64,000 nucleotides of DNA from Ecdyonurus torrentis. Lineage: Eukaryota > Arthropoda > Insecta > Ephemeroptera > Heptageniidae. The DNA lies in contig OX439132.1 in the NCBI GenBank assembly GCA_949318235.1, forward strand, positions 6,948,534-7,012,533. The letters run 5' to 3'. A model generated the notes under the pieces. That model was given only the letters and a program-made list of their open reading frames with translations, was not told the DNA's origin and ran no database searches. This document shows, piece by piece, positions 39,283 to 59,006 of the stretch. The position numbers and the translations under genes were made by a program. Numbering within the stretch: the first letter of the stretch is position 1; each line of letters opens with the position of its first letter.

Positions 39283-39497
39283 CACAGAAATAATAAATTA
39301 CGTAATTTATGCTGCATTTATGTCATTATAGCATAAATTATGCTAAATTAGAACAACATAAATAATTATGCTGTATGACATAATATTTATTCTTTATAAC
39401 ATAATTATTATGCAATATAGCGTAAATTATGCTGTATTGAACAAATTTTACTGAAAATGAGCTAGCATAATTATTACTTACTTATTTTTAGTCAGTG
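39283..39497. mobile_element. TA-flanked MITE, CACRGAAA-like ends, second copy
   Basis: The left end is CACAGAAATAATAAATTACG; the right end, in reverse complement, is CACTGACTAAAAATAAGTAA. TA lies on both sides (39281-39282 and 39498-39499). The interior is dominated by palindromic AGCATAAATTATGCT and CATAATTATTATG words. Same organisation and size as the copy at 739-947. Confidence 0.55.
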
Positions 39498-39527
39498 TAC
39501 TTTACATTATAGTACAGAGAGTTATAG

Positions 39528-39559
39528 CATTGAATTTAGAGTATACTCTAAATTCAATG
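39528..39559. repeat. Perfect 32-bp palindrome
   Basis: CATTGAATTTAGAG, then TATA, then the exact inverted copy. It lies 30 bp right of the MITE at 39283-39497. Function unknown. Confidence 0.9.
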
Positions 39560-41812
39560 GTTATACTGTCTTCATTTACTTGTAAAACTGACACTTTAGC
39601 AACTTAAAAAAAAAAAATGCATAATTTTAGTAATGATTAGTGTTATATTTCATTACAACATTTTGAATGCTCTATAGTGACTTTGTGGTATAGGATAGCA
39701 CAATTATGTGGATGCTCAACATAATTATTATGCTACTATATATGTAAATACTATATAATGCAGAGCATAAATTATGTGATTTCTTCTTACGTTATAAAAT
39801 ACTGCTGCATAGAATTAAAGTCTATTTATCTAATTCCAGTAATGGGTAGAGTGTTAAAGTATTAAAATTATTGTGAAAACTATTATCAGCCGAATACAGA
39901 GACGCAATTCCCTTAAGGGATGAAACATTATTTGGAATTTTATTCCCAGAACCGCTTGTTTAATGAAAGTAGATTTAATTTACAAAAGTTAACTCATTTC
40001 TCTTCCAGATTAAAATCTCTGCATTTAATAAGAATAAAAACAAATCTTTTAGAAATACTGCTCAAAGTTTTTCTTACTTTCAAAGGAGATGTGATTCATT
40101 ATATTAGTAGTGGAAAAATTGAAGTGACAGAACTTTGTTAAAAAATAAAATCTACTGGACTTGGCATTATTTTTTTCATTTTTATCATTAATCATGTTAT
40201 ACAATTTTGAAGAAACAAAATATTAATCATTTTCTGTGTGTGGATATAGCAAGAATTTAATGGTAAAAAGATTTTTTTTTTTATTTTTTTTTATTTTTTT
40301 AGAATTATGCACAGTATGAAATGAAATAGTGATTTATTTAGTAACTGCAAATGCATTATTACATACAATTTTATACAGTTTTCATATATATTATGTGCAT
40401 TAGTGCAATAATTATGGTATAGTTAAATTTCATCAATATTTTGTAAATAACAACATAATTTTATACTACAATATTGTACAGCGCCTATGTTAATGTTGTA
40501 CACAGCATTATTATTTTTGTAATGTCCAAATTTAGCATTACTTACGTTGTATCATGGCATAACAGCTATTATTTACTGAACCACGCAGCATCAATAATGT
40601 TATTATTCCCGCAGAAACTGTCTGTTCAATATATATATTACGTTCTGTATATTGTACTATATTGCCTTATGGATTCACAATGTATTCATATAAACTTTAA
40701 TCAACGTAATCCTCAATATAAATACATGGAATTTCCACCTACGTTAATGCATTAAAATGTTATGTGACATTGTCTATACTTATTGGTCTTTGCTCTACTC
40801 GTATATAAAAATGAAAAAAAATATTTACAGTATATATTATACGCTTAATTAGACAAATTTATTCAGGTGAGGCAATAGTTTTTCGTCATTTAAACAGTGA
40901 TACTCAAGCAAAAAATATTACTATATAGCACATATTATTATATTAGTTGCATATGTATTTAACAAAAAACATTATTATGGTATCACACATCAATAAGCAA
41001 AATAGAATTAACAAAGCATATTCGGAAACGTTCAACATTACGAGGAGGGATAAGTTATGGCAATCTATTGATAAAAAAATAATTAGCGTCATTTGGATTT
41101 TTTTTCTTATCCCCTTTTTTTCATGATACAGTGGTATTTTTAATCAAGAAGTCCCAAAATATATAAAAAAAATATAAGGGTTGTAACCATGGAAATTTTT
41201 ATTTTTGAACGTTTGGCGCAAAAGGCTCAATGTTAAGTTTAATAAATTGTTTCATCCGCAGTATTTCAATGCTAATCTCAAATTTTGTATCCCTATAGTA
41301 GCTTGCATAATAAATTTTAAACTAAAGTGATATCAATTTTGATAGCAATTGATGTTCAAAATGTGAAGATTTTATGTGACTTAAGAAAAAGATTTTGAAA
41401 GAAAATTATTAAAGAGAATGAAATTTATAGAACATGAGTGTTAAACATGAAATTGGAAGCTTACATAGTTCAGTACATCAATATTGTTAATAAATTGATA
41501 TTTTACAGAATATAATGTTATATATTAGTACAGAAAAGTCTTGTAATTTTATACAAATTATTGTAATTTAAAACAATTTATGACATTATATTTTAACTGA
41601 TAGCTTATAGAGATAAAAAAATCTTTAAAGACTACTTGTTATACACATTGAAATGCTTCAGGCAAAAATACTTGCTGTTTATAAAGTATTTTGATATGAA
41701 ATTTATAACCAGCATTTTTTTTTTTTTTTTTGTGACAGATAAATTACTTTCTATAAATAATGTTTTATGTCACACTAAATTTACAAGGAGAAAGGTAAAG
41801 ACGACTTTTTTT
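39560..41812. other. AT-rich non-coding stretch
   Basis: Further CATAATTATTATGC-type words around 39700-39780 suggest another, decayed member of the neighbouring MITE family. Open frames at 39920 and 40474 (73 and 93 codons) show no recognisable domain and I treat them as chance. Confidence 0.45.
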
Positions 41813-41835
41813 GGAGAGAGAGAGAGAGAGAGAGA
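41813..41835. repeat. (GA)n microsatellite
   Basis: About eleven GA units. Confidence 0.9.
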
Positions 41836-41963
41836 ATACTGTGTAGCAAAAAAAGCAACAATTTTTATTCTTGCATAATGCAAATATATGTAAAAAAAAT
41901 ATTTGTATTGTTTGTCCTTATTGCATTCTAAAAAATAATAATAATAAAATGTAAAAAAAAAGC

Positions 41964-41985
41964 CCATTGTAAAATTTTACAATGG
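41964..41985. repeat. Perfect 22-bp palindrome
   Basis: CCATTGTAAAA followed by its exact inverted copy, with no spacer. Function unknown. Confidence 0.85.
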
Positions 41986-42680
41986 TATCGTACAATTAAC
42001 GGTTATGACCATGGATATGGTTATGACATCCTAAGTAATCAATTGTTTTAAGATAAAAACGTCAGTGACGTTTATTTAGACTGCATGAAAAAAAAAGGTA
42101 TTTTTGATCTAATCTTTGGAATCTTCAGCATGCTAGGTCCTATATTAGGCATATATGCACGTATATTTTCAAATGTATACTGACGAACGATAGACAAATT
42201 ACAGTAAACATAGATCTGACGTTAAAAACTGGTATACTTTAGTTTTCATAATTAATAATTTCATGATTAATTATTTTAAATTTTTTAAAAATATATGGTT
42301 ATGACTGATGACAATGTATTTTTTTTAATAATAATTATAATGAAAGTAGATCATCTATTTTTTGTTTGAAAATTGACTCTCTTTTTTTATAAAGGTGATA
42401 TTGCATAGGACAATGAAATATTAAGTACATTCAACGGAATTGGCTCTCAATCGTGTTCATAGCAAATTTAATAATAATAAGTGGTACTCTATTATTCTCA
42501 CTCACTCTCGCCTTAGCTCAAGCAAAAGCCAGTTGTTGGAGATAGAAACATTTTGAAGAAAAAGTGAGACATAATAATAATAGTGGTTACATTTATGCCA
42601 ATAGAATTTTTTTATATGTTTCAGCAAACTTCAAAAATTGTAACTGCGACTTTATTTTTATAATAGAATTGACTAACAGT

Positions 42681-42821
42681 GAAACAACTGTTTGGAGGCT
42701 GACTTTAAGCGATTTTTGCTCACATCCGCTATCGTTTTGACATACTGCGCATGCGTAGTAAGTAGAAATGGAAGCGGATGTGAGCGAAATCGATTAAAAT
42801 CAGCCTTAAAACAGTTGTTTC
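42681..42821. mobile_element. Foldback MITE
   Basis: GAAACAACTGTTTGGAGGCTGA pairs imperfectly with TCAGCCTTAAAACAGTTGTTTC, and an inner block GCTCACATCCGCT pairs with AGCGGATGTGAGC. A further palindrome (CTGCGCATGCGTAG) lies between. 141 bp; target duplication not clear. Confidence 0.75.
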
Positions 42822-43110
42822 TTTATAAGTTAATAATAATCGAAGCATGAAATTCAGATACGATAAAGAAATATTGCCTTTAAGAATAAATTAGGGCATA
42901 TTCCATTATTCCAATAACAAAGATTGACCTTTTTTTTATTTTTACAAATTTATTGAATTATAGCCTACCACTCCCACATTGCACTTTCCGGTATATTTCC
43001 ACTTAATAATTCATTATCTTTTCTCCGCCTATAATAACTAATAAACAGTAAAAATGTAATAAACGTTAATTGAAAAGTATTGATTCAATAGCGCAGATAT
43101 ACTCGACTCA

Positions 43111-43137
43111 TCAAAAAAAAAAAAAAAAAAAAAAAAA
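43111..43137. repeat. poly-A tract
   Basis: About 27 A residues, followed by TAAAATATAAAATA-type low complexity. Confidence 0.9.
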
Positions 43138-43760
43138 TGTAAAATATAAAATATAAAATAAAATAAGATTGTGCTTATTTTAAATTATAATTAAATTTTA
43201 TAAAACAAAATATAAACATAAAATTTTTAAGATTGAACCCTTAAAAATGTATTAACATTAATTTAAAACTCCAATCTAAATTTTGATCATCATACACACC
43301 ATGTAAATTTTGTAATTTTTTATTTTTTTATAATTTCAACTTTTAAGTAGATAAACAGCTTTTTGCTTTGTTTTAGTTAAATAGAGCAATGTAACATAAT
43401 TCAATACAAATTTTATAATAACGAGACGAGATTTTTTTTTCCTGGTATAAAAAACACATTTTGTGAAGATGGAATGGAACTCCATCTATGATAAAAGTAC
43501 TTAACTAAATGTATACGAGAAACTTGGAAACTAACTTGAGACACTTCTTTGAATCAATGTTCCGTATTCTAATATGTAATATGTTAACAATTGGTGCCAT
43601 CGTCATCTCGACCCTTTCATCTTATTATTATATAATAGCCCCTCACAAGATGTTCAATTTTGACCCTTTTCTCAAGTATACAAATATCAAATAGCGTATC
43701 TGTCCAAATATATCACAACATTTTAATTGAATTTGTTTGAGCGCACTGTAAAAGATACGA

Positions 43761-43918
<158 letters not shown>

Positions 43919-44232
43919 CTCTAAAGTAGAAAGATTTAAAAATAATTTTTTTGTAAGGAAACTATAGCTTTCATGATCTTTATAAAAAATATTCAAAGCT
44001 TATTTTTGCAAAGAGAAAAGATCGAAGTTGAGGAAAAGTATCTAAAAATGTAAGAAGAAAATCCAGCCTAAAGAGTTTAGTTTTAGTTTTAAAAGAAAAC
44101 AAAACGTACGTATATTTATAAATAGTTCAATCAAAGCGTCGATCATTATTCCTCAAAAGGAAGAGAATTTTTGTTTTTCTTTATTTCTTAAAGCGATCTT
44201 TTTAATCAGCCAACATTCTATATAGTTAATAG

Positions 44233-51220
<6,988 letters not shown>

Positions 51221-51224
51221 ATTA

Positions 51225-51557
51225 GGAAGACTAACAAGTAAGTTTTTTAGGGGATATTATTATTACATAATTCTAAAAGAAAATATTGTCCTGAATCGAT
51301 TGATATGCAAATTTCTAATTTTTTAGTTCATTAAGTATTTTTAATTAATTTTTGAAAGTTGTAAAATGACAACACGGGTGGCAACCTTTTCCTTTGCCTA
51401 TATGCATATAAGTTGCCACAAGTTAATTCTATTTTTAAAAAATAATTAATAAACGCAAGAATTAGAAATTTACAATTTACATATCAATCGATTCAGGACT
51501 ACGTTATCTTTTAGAATAGAAAATAATATTAACCCGTAAAAATATCTTTAGTCTTCC
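51225..51557. mobile_element. Foldback MITE with long inverted repeats
   Basis: GGAAGACTAA at the left pairs with TTAGTCTTCC at the right. The symmetry continues inward through TTCTAAAAGA and GTCCTGAATCGATTGATATG to AATTTCTAATT. 333 bp. ATTA occurs next to both ends (51221-51224 and near 51560) but the right one is offset by two bases, so the target duplication is uncertain. Confidence 0.8.
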
Positions 51558-51559
51558 GC

Positions 51560-53240
51560 ATTATAAACCTACATGTTGTACTGCAGTACAATTTTAATTT
51601 AAAATATCACATATTTGAACATTGGTTTTAGTCACTCTTAGCCACTATTACTTTCATTCCAGATCGAAGAAATTTTTTTTAAATTTTTTTGGCCACTTAT
51701 TTTTGCCACTTACTCGATTTATAATTATAGTTTTTATTTATTACTGTAATGAACTACTAAATGTAATGTAATATATTTACATATAATGTATGTACTTTAA
51801 TATTGATGAAATTCGTCCTTTTTAACGGAAAAACAGTGCTAAGTAATAACTTCATGCTAGTCAAATTATCAAATATGACTTCTTAAAACTTCAATGACTT
51901 TGCTCTTATCACATTACCTCTACAAAAAAGTAGTTTAAAAAAATTAAGTGACCTAGTTGTGCACGACACTTCATAACAAATTGATTGACCAAACATTTGC
52001 CTAGACTGTCATTGTCATTTATACTTTGTAATGACTACTATAAAATACCTAAAAGCTCACATTTACATTGTATTGTATGTAAAAATGATCTTTAAGAATG
52101 ATAAAATATTCTCATCAGATATGTAAGATCAGTAGCTCAAACATTTTTGTCATTTGAGCATTCCACGACGTACTGTGAATACTAAATAAAATTACGTAAA
52201 TAGATGGGTCTAGCTACTATAGAATGAATTTTTATAGTAAAGGTCAGAAGCTGCAATGCGAAAAAAATAAATTTAGAAGAATGCGTCACACATAAATCTA
52301 GAGAGATGTTTTCTTATACAAGAGAGAAAAAAACTCTCTGATATCGCATAGAAAATTAATTTTGAGTATAATTAAAAAATACACTACGTAAACTTTTTTT
52401 TATTTTATTATATTAAACTCTTCTATTACACACGTGGCTGCTTTATAAATGCAGGAAAATGTTATTAAATATTGTTTTACATTATCCAAAATATCACACA
52501 CATGAGTATATTAAATTAATTTTTATTACAAAAAAAAAAAAAACAAAAAAAAAAAAAAAACGAACTATATTATAAAAGAAATTTAATATTGACATAAAAT
52601 GTAATACAATCCAACACATTCAATTGATATATTGATTTTAGCTAAAAATAGAGGAATTCATGTGTGAATTTATGTATATATTATAATATCAAAGTCGTGT
52701 AGTGTAGGATTATCAAATATCTTTGAAAACTTGAGTTTAAGAGAATTTTTTCTTGCTTTCAAGACTTAAAATAAAAAAATTATAATATTATATTTTTTTT
52801 TCTTACTGATATCCTCTTACAAGTCCTGTTTCTAATATAGTAATTTGATATAATTTACTTTTTTGGCAGCCTGTGTTTGCAAGTATATTCATATATTATC
52901 CATTTACATATTATTCATTTATTAGAAAATCAGTATCAAAATAACGCATTTTTTTGATGAAGGTATTGAATATAAGTATTTTTGCTATAATGCGTAAAAT
53001 ACTGTTTTAATGCAAATTTTTATTAGAAAATTATTTAATTTGTATCTCAAGTCCTTTTGATTTCGTAAATGTTACAGAAAGTCAATTTTAGATAATATAA
53101 TTTAAGAATATGGGTACATGTGTGTGTATAGTTATTATATTTCTGTTCCAATTCAAACACCAATAATTTTATACCCGTAATAGTTTCAAAACTTAGTTAT
53201 AACAAAACCTCCAAAATTTATGTGGAATTAATTTCTTATT
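51560..53240. other. AT-rich non-coding stretch
   Basis: Contains a broken poly-A near 52529-52560. No gene seen. Confidence 0.5.
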
Positions 53241-53245
53241 CTTAA

Positions 53246-53606
53246 AGGAATAGACTAGAACAAAACATTATATAGCATTGGTATCACAAAACACTTAATG
53301 GGACTTACATAAATATAACATTATACTGTAGTGTGTCGTCTCCAAACTCAACTGTAGCGCCGTAGCAGTGCGCAAAAAAATTTGAGTTATGCAACCCGAT
53401 CAACATTTTTATACTAATTTCTGCCTGTTCGTGACGCCAGAAACAGAAAATAGTCATGCAAACAGCATACTTTACAGTATTTACACGCTCTCTTGTGGGG
53501 ACACATTAATATTCTGACAAAAATTTTCATCGATTTTGGAGATCTCATTTTGTGTTAAGTCATTAAAAAGCACAATAATTTATGTTGTTTAATTTGGTCT
53601 ATGGCT
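53246..53606 (+). mobile_element. TTAA MITE family, copy C
   Basis: Begins AGGAATAGACTAGAAC after TTAA (53242-53245) and ends TTTGGTCTATGGCT before TTAA (53607-53610). It contains the landmarks TATCACAAAACACTTAATGG, GTAGCGCCGTAGCAGTG and CGCTCTCTTGTGGGG. 361 bp, the longest copy. Its internal TGACGTCA is mutated to TGACGCCA. Confidence 0.95.
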
Positions 53607-53664
53607 TTAACTAAAAATTTAAAATTGCTTTATTTTCCATACTGTACGGTACGTAGTATCTGTT

Positions 53665-53739
53665 CACTCTAAAAAATGGTGCATTACTTTAGTTACTTTA
53701 TTTAAGATATACTAAAGTAATGCACCATTTTTTAGAGTG
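53665..53739. repeat. Perfect 29-bp-arm hairpin
   Basis: CACTCTAAAAAATGGTGC...AGT (53665-53693) is repeated exactly inverted at 53711-53739, with a 17-base loop. It may be a very small MITE or a hairpin RNA source; no other copy is seen in the window. Confidence 0.85.
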
Positions 53740-54311
53740 TTATAACAAATAAACAAAGCAAAAATCTATAATAAACTTTAAACAAAAACAATTGGGCTAA
53801 AAAAAAATCCGTACCGATTTTTATTATTTTCATTTAAACAAGTAAACAAATAAATTAGCATCCCTACAATTTTCCCTTCTTCAATTACAATATTATTTCT
53901 GATTTCTGTACTCTGTAAATTTGAAAATACAAAAGTATGAACAAAATTAATTCCAATCGAGCCGAATTCATTTTCAATGTCAGTTTACTGCTTATACAGT
54001 ATAACACGACGTAACACACAAGCCAAACACTTTCTTAAAAATTCCCGTGTAAAATAGGTGTTAAAATTACACACGCTAAAAATTAATATAAGTTTTGAAT
54101 ACCATTTTGATATCATTGGGGTATACGTATATTTTACAATATACGAACAACACTATTTATAATGTACAATTTCAAGAAACAAAATTGCAAGAGTTTTAGA
54201 AACTTTATTCAATTTAAAATTCAAGAAACTTTTAAGTTGTTTTACGCATGACTATACATACAAATTTGTTTGTATTACAGAAACAATATCATTATACTTT
54301 CTCATATCTTA

Positions 54312-55354
54312 GAGCCCTTGTCAACTTACTTTTTTATCATTTAAAATACTAGATTGATAATTACCATACCTTAATATTCATTAATTAGACACCATCACGC
54401 AGGGGCGGACTGGGCCTCCACGGCCCTTCGAGATAACTAAAGTGACGGCCCCCATCTGCCGGGGGGTCTGGGGGCAAAGCCCCCCAGAATAGCGCCGCAG
54501 CCGAAAATTTTACGAAAAAGGGGGCGTGGCTAGCTAATTTTAAGTAAAAATTACAATCATTTACTTAAGAAAGCAAAAAAAAAAAAAAAAAAACTCCCAA
54601 GGCTAGAATAGAAAATGTTCGTGTGTAATTGGTATTTCTTTGAGATGACTATAGTAACCTGTGATATCAAATTGTTTGTATGAATATTGCTTTGTTAAAG
54701 TGCACCATCTTTTGAAGAAAAAAAAAAAAAAAAAAACTGACAAGAATTCTGAAAGTGCCGTCATGAGACATTGGGTTGAGATTAATTTATTTCTATTTAA
54801 AACTTTATTTACAACCTTTATATTGTAGGATCAGCCATCGCACAATAAGATCTTATTAAAATTATATCAATATCTAAACTATATATAAGATTAAAAAATT
54901 TCCTTCCTTTCCTTCCTGCTTTTTTTTTTTTTTTTTTTTTTTTTTGCCGGTTGCTGCGAAGACGGCCCGACGGCCCTCTTTAGCCGCGGCTCTTCGAGAT
55001 AATATCGAAATCTCGGCGCTCAATCCGCCACTGCCATCACGTTGATTTTGAATTTATTTTCGTTTATTTTTCTTTTTGCGGTTATATCACGTATCTGACG
55101 TCACAATGTACCGATGGGGCCGTGATAGGGGTAAAGAACTTGAGGGAGGGGCTTAAATTTATCACGTGACCACAGCGGTGACTGTGATTGGCGGTGGTAC
55201 ATTGTGACGTCAGATACGTGATATAACCGCAAAAAGGAAAATAAATGAAAATAAATACAAAATCAACGTGATGGTGTCTAATTCATGGATAATAAAGTAT
55301 GGTAATTATCAGTCTAGTATTCTAAATAATAAAAAAGTAAGGTTACAAGGGCTT
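54312..55354. mobile_element. TA-flanked foldback MITE, split by a hAT element
   Basis: Ends GAGCCCTTGT and (reverse complement of the right) AAGCCCTTGT, flanked by TA at 54310-54311 and 55355-55356. The arms pair for well over 100 bp through TTACTTTTTTAT, GATAATTACCATAC and TTAGACACCATCACG, then through TGCGGTTATATCACG and ATCTGACGTCACAATGTACC. Removing the nested hAT element and one 8-bp duplication leaves about 401 bp. The core near 55104-55200 is GC-richer and contains ATCACGTGA. Confidence 0.85.
54400..55033. mobile_element. Non-autonomous hAT-type element
   Basis: Begins CAGGGGCGGACTGGGCC and ends TCAATCCGCCACTG, imperfect inverted repeats with the CAG...CTG ends typical of hAT elements. 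It is flanked by a perfect 8-bp duplication, CCATCACG (54392-54399 and 55034-55041), the hallmark length for hAT. 634 bp. The ends are GC-rich, the middle is AT-rich, and there are A runs near 54576 and 54720 and a T run near 54921. No transposase frame. Confidence 0.93.
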
Positions 55355-55356
55355 TA

Positions 55357-56561
55357 AGCATAATTGTAATGTGGAAAAAAGTAACTTGAATTTTGTGTAT
55401 AATTTATTCAATGTCATATTAAATATGTAGTAGTACAATATAATCAGATTATTATATTTTATAATTTCATTGTAGTACATGTTTACTGTAGAAGGAAAAA
55501 TAAATATATATGGAATACAAAGGAGCTTATGTATGTATCTCATGAAACATTAATAATATGCTACACAAATAACCCTTGAAATGAAGATATTAAACATATA
55601 TGTATATTATGTATAAAGAAATAAGAGATAAAATAATACTTTTAAAAAGGACATCAAAAGACTCTTTTTCTCTTTGGTATTTTTTTTTCTATAATGTAGG
55701 TTAAAAAAATGTAATAATTTCTCTTTATTATTAAAATATAGAAGGAAAAATAGGAAACATCAAAGTTTTTTTCTTTAATGTTTGTTTTATATTTTTATTT
55801 CCAGCCAGTATTTTTCCATACCTGTCATTATAACATCAATAATAAAGATCAATTAGATACTACAGTTTTGAAATTAATTGGAAACATTTTTTTTGACGTC
55901 ATATGAATAAATCACAGAGGTATAAACAAAAAATGTGTGTTTTATTTCTATTTGGGCAAAAATAAATATATTACCTTAATAATATAATCAATTATTATAT
56001 TTTCATGAAATTTGTTAGTATAACTCGACGTTATGTAAAACTAGCGTGAGAAAAAGAAGAAGAAGGGAAAAAATAAATTAAAATTTAGTGTATGAGTGCC
56101 TCCATCATTGCTTGAAATATTATATTTTCCTTGGGAATGTTACAGTCAAGAGTTTCAGTTTGTTGTTGTTAAAATTGGTATTAAAATTCATGTAGTATGC
56201 TATACTGTTTGTTAAGCAATACAGGAACTTAGGAAATAGTTTACAATTAAAACAATAATAGGTACAATGAAATCTAATATCTTCTAAAAAGCTCGGAAGA
56301 CCTTTCCCGGTTGATTGATTACAATAAAGCTTTGAAAAGCTTTGTACAGTCTTTTTACAAAAAAAAAAAAATATTTCTATGGAAATTATTTGTATTTAAA
56401 TGGGGTTTTGCTTCAACTGAAATCTCCATATATATATGATTGCATTGTATGGCCATAAGCCAATAAAAATAATTTTTTATTAAAAAGACTATACTCAGTT
56501 TTAAAATGTATAGACTAAACGGTTACAACTTTACAAAGTCTTAAAATTCCAACCAAATTTT

Positions 56562-56562
<1 letters not shown>
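55357..56562. other. AT-rich non-coding stretch
   Basis: One TGACGTCA at 55894. No gene seen. Confidence 0.5.
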
Positions 56563-56612
<50 letters not shown>

Positions 56613-56640
56613 GGAGAAGAAAAAAGAAAAAGAAAAAGAA
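56563..56640. repeat. poly-A tract with A-rich GAAAAA tail
   Basis: 49 A residues, a short GC-containing break, then four or five GAAAAA-type units. The longest homopolymer in the window. Confidence 0.9.
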
Positions 56641-57344
56641 AAAGAAACACGTAAAGTGAAGTCATAATTGTTAAAATTAAATGGAAACATATTATTTAAA
56701 ACAAACAACCTAATTTTTTAGTTCATTGCGGTTCTATAACGTTTGTGACGTCATTTACGTTGATATCGTTAGATTGAGGTCACAACCGTTAATACTCCAT
56801 TACAAACATTGAAAAATTGCGTACAAACACTTTGATATAAAAATTTACTTTATTGCCTTTTGGCAACACAAATTTATTGATATAAAACATTTAAAGTATC
56901 CGTATACGTATAAACATTGTATTGCCATGACGCAATTAAAAAATTAAAAAGCAGTGTCAGGTTATACGATGCTTTTCAAGAGTGTACTATATGTACTAGT
57001 CTTATTACTGTGCTACAACTAACTCCACACTTCTAGCTACGTTTAATACAAGATCTGTGAGAATCAAATCACTATTTTTTATTTTTCATCATCATTACTT
57101 GTAATGAGCAACGGTCAAACAGCACAAAGTGTGTACATATGTGTTTTGTTTCGTTTAAAACAAGTAAATACTCCAGCATTGTGATTGCTCATATGAATAC
57201 TTCGTTTCACCGCTCTTTGTTAGTATTACCTTGATTTGAAGTTACAAAATTCTATTATAAGTTTTATTCAGTGAGAGAGAATTTTATTGTAACATTTGAT
57301 TTTTGTTCAATTCAATTTCTATAGGAAATATTTTGATCTGGAAG

Positions 57345-57366
57345 AGAGTGAATGAGAGAATGAGAG

Positions 57367-57417
<51 letters not shown>
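57345..57417. repeat. GA-rich microsatellite
   Basis: GAATGAGA units that grade into about 26 perfect GA units. Confidence 0.9.
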
Positions 57418-57419
<2 letters not shown>

Positions 57420-58934
57420 CATACGTGAAAATTGAATTTCAATCCCATCTGATTTTAAAGCACAACTCCTAGTATGCTTACAAACGTAATTGTATTATTT
57501 ACAGTAAAAGATAATTAAATTTACCAACATATTTGTACCAGAAATTTATTTTTTTCCGTTTTTTTTTTCTTTCTTTTTCTGTAACTTCTTTGTTGATTAA
57601 AAAGTAGCCAATTGTGTCTGTGCCGTTCAACTCTAATTGCTAAAACCTTTTGAGTATGTTTCTAATTTTTATATACACATATTATGATTGTAATAATATA
57701 TTTTACTAGTAAAAAAAAATTACGCTACACCTGCAAAGGTTATTCTTATCAAAACAAACACGTGTTTAAATTCAAACAGTAAATAATATCACAAATACGT
57801 GTACACTCACTTCAATATAAAATTTCACTGTACTATCTTATAGCAGAACAATGCATTCATATGGAGACTTTAACGAACGTAATACTTCATATAAAAATGC
57901 ATGGTTTTTCCATAAGCCAATATAGTAAAATTGTATATCACAGTGTCTGTACATATTTATGTTTATCGTGCTTACTATTGTAACTTGGCAACTATTAAGT
58001 TTATATTTTTTGTTATTTTGAATTGATTAAAAAAAATTAAAATTGTATCAAATTAAATGATCGCTTGTATACTAATTAAAATAAAAAAAGCTTTATTTAT
58101 TTATTTTTTTGCTCTAGTTCATGAATTCATGAATTTACGAAACAACGACGATCCCCTAATACTCTTTAAATGAGATTGCGAATTGATTTTAGGGCAATGT
58201 AACAGATTTACAAAGAAATATTAATTACAATATTTTCTATGAATGTGAGCGTAATTTTTAAATATCCACATTTCTAATTTATGATAGAAGCATAAAACAT
58301 AAAAAAATCAATAAATAAATTCACTGTTATAACGTTTAGTAAAAGCTAAGATTGAAAACTTCCTACATCTGTACAATTATCTTCTATCTTTTCTCATTGA
58401 TTTGTGTTTTACGTCATTAGAAAGTATGTTTATTAATAACTCTATTCACAATAATATATTCATTTATGCTATAGAATTATTTTCCTTTTATAAATTAAAA
58501 TTTGCAAACTTACGTTAGTGTGTAGGTTGCATATCACTTGTACACGTGTCTCTTTGTTTTATTTCCAAGAATATATCCCACAATATCACAATACATTATA
58601 GCTTTTATAGAAAGTTTTTCTACTACCTGATGTTCCATGAGTGCACCATTGCAAAACAATTTATATCTGTATATGATTCTCTTCGATGTGAGTTGAAAAA
58701 TACATTGAAAGAAATTGAAACCACATGTCAAGGATAAACAATTGAGAAAATTAATATCGTGAGTGGTTATAGATATCAACTATATCACTTTTTTTTTAAT
58801 TGTTTTGTATTGCAGTTATAATAAGTCAACAATAAAAACCTTGGGCAGAGAAATCTAGTGTGGGAAGCTGGCCAAAAGTTACCCCCAATAGTCAGCTTAA
58901 GTTTTGTTTACGTTAACATATTTTGTGACATTTT

Positions 58935-58940
<6 letters not shown>
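57420..58940. other. AT-rich non-coding stretch
   Basis: Overlapping frames at 58534-58779 (minus) and 58546-58737 (plus) lie on opposite strands of the same DNA and neither shows a domain. No gene is supported. Confidence 0.5.

Positions 58941-58943
<3 letters not shown>

Positions 58944-59002
<59 letters not shown>
58944..59002. repeat. (TA)n microsatellite
   Basis: About 28 TA units. Confidence 0.95.

Positions 59003-59006
<4 letters not shown>

Noticed and set aside
40474..40755. 93-codon open frame with possible membrane segments
   Set aside because: Hydrophobic residues follow from T-rich DNA; no splice signals or family features were convincing.
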